Assembly (NCBI GenBank): GCA_003117195.1
Contig: BDSI01000185.1
Span: forward strand, 122,829 to 186,828
Source: Eudorina sp. 2006-703-Eu-15
Taxonomy: Eukaryota > Chlorophyta > Chlorophyceae > Chlamydomonadales > Volvocaceae
Length of the DNA: 64,000 nucleotides
Direction: 5' to 3'
Below, piece by piece: positions 61,401 to 64,000 of the stretch. The notes beneath the pieces are model-generated. The model had not been told where the DNA came from, searched no databases, and saw only the letters and a list, made by a program, of their open reading frames with translations. Each line of letters starts with the position of its first letter. Position 1 is the first letter of the stretch. Position numbers and translations under genes: made by a program.

Positions 61401-64000
61401 GGGTGGCGGCGGCGGCGGCGGCGGGGGGGGTCGGTCGTCGGGATCTGCCTGATGGGTATCTCGCCCGCCGTTCACCCCCTCAGCCTCATCCCTCCCCGGG
61501 ACCCCGGGGCCCTCCTCCGCCCCTCCCCCTCTTCCGAATCCGCACCTCCCTGGCCCCTCCCCTTCATATGTCCTCAAAGACAGCGAAACCGCGATGGGCA
61601 GTAGGCGTCCTCCGGGGGCGTCGACGTCGCCGTCGAGGTGTGGGTGTGGGTGTGGCCCTCCCCCTCCCCCTCGTTCGTTTCAGGTTTCTTTCTCGTTGCT
61701 CATTTGCACCCCTCCCCCTCAGCAGCGCAGGTTGAATTTCCTAGATCCCCCTCCTCCTCCCGCTCCCCCTAAACCCCTCCCCCTAAACCCCTAAACCCCT
61801 CCCCCTAAACCCCTAAACCCCTCCCCCTAAACCCCTAAACCCCTCCCCCTATCGGATATTCGCTCTGGCAGCAGCGCAGTATGAATATGCCTACCAATTT
61901 CCTATACCCCTCCCCCTAACCACCTAACCCCCTCCGACCCGGCCGCCCCGGCCGCCCCGCAGAGGGCGGAGATCGAGGCCCGCAAGCGCGGCTGGTCGCC
62001 CCGCCACGAGATCTCCCTGGAGCGGGGCCGCTCCCGCAACCCGCGGGGCCTCACCCGGGAGGCCAAGGCGGCGCTGGAGCGGCAGCTGCTGGCGGAGGCG
62101 GAGGCGGCGCCGCGGGGGCCGCTGACGCCGGGGGAGGCGGCCGCCATCATCCAGGCCACTTGGAGGGTGGGTGTGTGAGGGGGGGAGAGGTTGGGTGGTG
62201 GGGAGGAGGTGGGGAGGGGTCTTGGCCGACCAGTTACCACCGAGCGCGGGCGACGGGGAGAACGAGTGCAGTGCAAGTGAGTTGCCGAGTACTACCCCCC
62301 GGCGAGGGAGGGTTCTTGGCACAGGGTGTAGTTGATTGCCCCCGTGGCGTGCAAGTGTCCCGTCACCGCCGCCCGCCTCCCAGCCCGCCCCGACCCGCCG
62401 TGTTGCGCCGTCGTACCCAACCTGTCGTACACAGATGTACGTCCAGCGGCGGCGCTACCTGCACATCCGCCGCATGGTCATCCGCATCCAGCGGGCGGCG
62501 CGGCTGCGGTACTGTGTCGTACGGAACCGGCGGCGCCACTCGGCGGCGGCGCACCTGCTGCTGGACTTCCTGACGGCCATCGGCGGCAGCCGCCACGCCG
62601 CCGCCGCCATGGACCTGCGAGAGATTCACTCCAACTGTGAGTACGGCAGTACGGCGGTGGTACGGCTGTGTGCGTCTCGAAGCATCTTCCCAAAACGCAC
62701 ATACGCACATGTACACGCTTCTCACTAAACACAACCCCGCGCGGGTTCCTCCGATCTCCTCTTCTCTCTCTCTCTGTCTCTATCTCCCTTCCCCCCTCTC
62801 TCCCTCGGCTGAGTTCCCTGCCTCACTCACTCACTCACTCACTCACTCACTCACTCACTCACTCACTCACTCACTCACTCACTCACTCACTCACTCACTC
62901 ACTCACTCACTCACTCACTCACTCACTCACTCACTCACTCACTCACTCACTCACTCACGCACGCGGCCCGCCCCGGGGCCCCCCCCTTCCCCCCCCACAA
63001 CACAACACAGACCTGCGGCGGCGGCTGCTCGAGAAGAAGGGCGACCTCCGCCACCAGACCGCCGTCGCCGTGCTGGTGCGGGAGTGGGAGGCGGTGGAGG
63101 CCCGCATTCTGGGGCTCCGGGCGCGCTCCCTCAAGGGCTCGGCGCTGGCGGCGGTGGCGGCGGTGGGCTTCAGCAGCTCCGTCGCCGGCGGCGGCCACTA
63201 CGGCCACCACGGGGGCGGCGGAGGCGGCGGAGGCGGTGGCGGGGGGCATCACGGGCATCACGGCGGCGGCGGCGGAGGGCACCGCGGGGGCGGGGGCGGC
63301 GGGGCCGGGGGCGCGGGGGGTGCGGGGTCGGCGGCGGATAAGGAGCTGCTGGCCTCGGTGGCGGGGGAGGCGCACTCGGCTGCGCACGGCACTCGGCTGC
63401 TCGGGAAAGCGCTGGAGGCGAGGAAGAAGGGCGTCATGCTGCTGGGGGGAGGTGAGGACGGGGGGTTGGGTGGGGTAAACGTGTGTGCTTGGGGTGTGTA
63501 CATGCCGTGTGTGGAGGGGGGGGGGAGGACGTGTGTGGGAAGGCGTGCGAGAGGGGATGTCCGGGAGAGGGCGGGTCTACGGGATCGGGCTGGCCTCGGG
63601 AGTGGGGTGAGGGGTGGGGTGGGGCTCCCCTCCCCCCTCTTCCCCTGATGTCGATGAAAACAGCAAACCCGCGTAACGTCGCCCCTCCCCCCATCTCCCC
63701 TTCCGCTCCCGCCTCCCCCTACCCCTAATCAGGCAAGGACCTGAACAAGCAACTGACGGTGGAGTACGCTGTGGCCCGGGCGCTGTCCAACGACCGGGTG
63801 ACCCTGTCCAGTCGGGAGCCGGTGCCCAGCGAGGTCAAGGCGGTGGTGGCCGCCTGCTACATGGAGCACAAGTCCGTAGCCTTCACCGCCTTCATTGGGG
63901 TGGTGTGGAGGTGGGTGGGGCGGGGGGTGTGGAGGGAGGGGAGGGAGGGAGGGAGGGAGGGAGGGAGGGAGGGAGGGAGGGAGGGAGGGAGGGAGGGAGG
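55407..64000 (+). CDS. Large IQ-motif protein with long low-complexity linkers, 3'-truncated by window edge
   Basis: Exons: 55407-55482, 55771-55821, 56534-56762, 57429-58258, 58696-58905, 59289-60223, 61183-61398, 61963-62166, 62435-62636, 63011-63451 and 63733-63910, then beyond the window. All junctions keep phase (about 1190 residues so far). The N-terminus [14 protein letters not shown] leads into Tyr/Pro/Gln-rich sequence (poly-Gln in exon 3), then Ala/Gly/Ser-rich exons 4-6. Exon 7 ([34 protein letters not shown]) and exon 8 look helical. An IQ motif spans the exon 8/9 junction ([20 protein letters not shown], residue 911 onward) with a second IQ-like stretch ([11 protein letters not shown]), so calmodulin binding is likely. 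Exon 10 continues [20 protein letters not shown]. Not recognised beyond the IQ motifs; flagellar or cytoskeletal roles are possible but unsupported. The exon 6 donor is GCAAGT (GC-AG intron). Confidence 0.75.
56062..56185. repeat. 24-bp tandem repeat, five copies, built on the GACCC-NN-GGGTC palindrome
   Basis: The unit ACCCAYGGGTCCGACCCGGG plus GCCA is repeated five times, in the intron between exons 2 and 3 of the IQ gene. Confidence 0.95.
56452..56532. repeat. TTACCGCCCTCCC tandem repeat forming an acceptor tract
   Basis: About six copies directly upstream of the exon 3 acceptor of the IQ gene, so the array supplies its polypyrimidine tract. Confidence 0.85.
59101..59180. repeat. AT-rich tandem repeat (AGGGGAAATATT-type) in an IQ-gene intron
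   Basis: About five degenerate copies with unit 13-16 bases, between exons 5 and 6; AT-rich in a GC-rich setting. Confidence 0.8.
60714..61180. repeat. 470-bp polypyrimidine (CCCCT/CCCT)n array ending at an exon acceptor
   Basis: Unbroken C/T on the plus strand made of CTCCC and CCCT units, apart from rare variants, ending at the CGCAG acceptor of IQ-gene exon 7 in a GC-AG intron. Confidence 0.95.
61764..61852. repeat. Telomere-like CCCCTAAA repeat array in an IQ-gene intron
   Basis: CCCCTAAA units, grouped in a higher-order 22-23-bp repeat (two CCCCTAAA plus CCCCTCC). Confidence 0.85.
62821..62959. repeat. (TCAC)n microsatellite, about 34 copies, in an IQ-gene intron
   Basis: A perfect tetranucleotide array in the intron between exons 9 and 10. 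It creates a spurious Leu-Thr-His-Ser peptide frame. Confidence 0.95.
63936..64000. repeat. (GGGA)n microsatellite running off the window end
   Basis: A near-perfect GGGA array in the intron after exon 11 of the IQ gene, cut by the window edge. Confidence 0.9.

Noticed and set aside
60512..61452. Pro/Ser-rich frames through the polypyrimidine array
   Set aside because: They are translations of (CCCCT)n; only exon 7 at 61183-61398 is supported.
62668..63341. Leu-Thr-His-Ser repeat peptide
   Set aside because: Translation of the (TCAC)n microsatellite in an intron.
62400..63460. IQCH-type identity for the IQ protein
   Set aside because: The sequence after the IQ motifs does not resemble the IQCH tail as I know it; only IQ motifs are supportable.

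Overview
The window reads as nuclear DNA of a volvocine/chlamydomonad green alga. The evidence is very GC-rich sequence, genes with many short introns (G-rich 5' ends, pyrimidine-rich 3' ends), long homopolymeric Ala/Gly/Gln/Ser tracts in proteins, a Pro-rich pherophorin-like wall protein, and TGTAA-type 3' end signals. There are no operons, ribosome binding sites, insertion sequences or CRISPR arrays. Exons were joined by hand using splice consensus, reading phase and family conservation; for most genes every junction keeps frame.

Layout, left to right: (1) a large unknown protein, minus strand, 3332 to beyond base 1; (2) a pherophorin-like secreted wall protein, minus, 6416-4698; (3) a geranylgeranyl-reductase-family flavoprotein, plus, 7856-9679; (4) an equilibrative nucleoside transporter, minus, 16491-11987, ten exons; (5) a small one-helix membrane protein, plus, 18344-18854; (6) a bacterial-type, probably organellar isoleucyl-tRNA synthetase, minus, 32150-20589, twenty exons, with a tRNA-Val(UAC)-like gene on the opposite strand inside intron 5; (7) a class I methyltransferase, plus, about 33226-38389; (8) a GT60-like GlcNAc-transferase, minus, 43415-38801, with two apparent splicing defects; (9) 4.9 kb with only weak coding-like segments and a strong foldback; (10) a Utp16/Bud21-like nucleolar protein, minus, 49112-48333; (11) a mitochondrial carrier with a roughly 240-residue low-complexity insertion, minus, 54680-51296; (12) a large IQ-motif protein, plus, 55407 to beyond the window end.

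The genes do not form one pathway. They are typical independent eukaryotic loci: wall, pigment/isoprenoid-type redox, nucleoside import, organellar translation, methylation, glycosylation, ribosome biogenesis, mitochondrial transport and calmodulin binding. The most unusual signals are in the DNA itself: a greatly over-represented octamer (TGCCGTAC/GTACGGCA, about 50 copies), a second recurring palindrome (GACCC-NN-GGGTC), a roughly 55-bp degenerate element found in several introns of two unrelated genes in both orientations, a triplicated splice acceptor in the IleRS gene, two GC-AG introns, and the nested tRNA.
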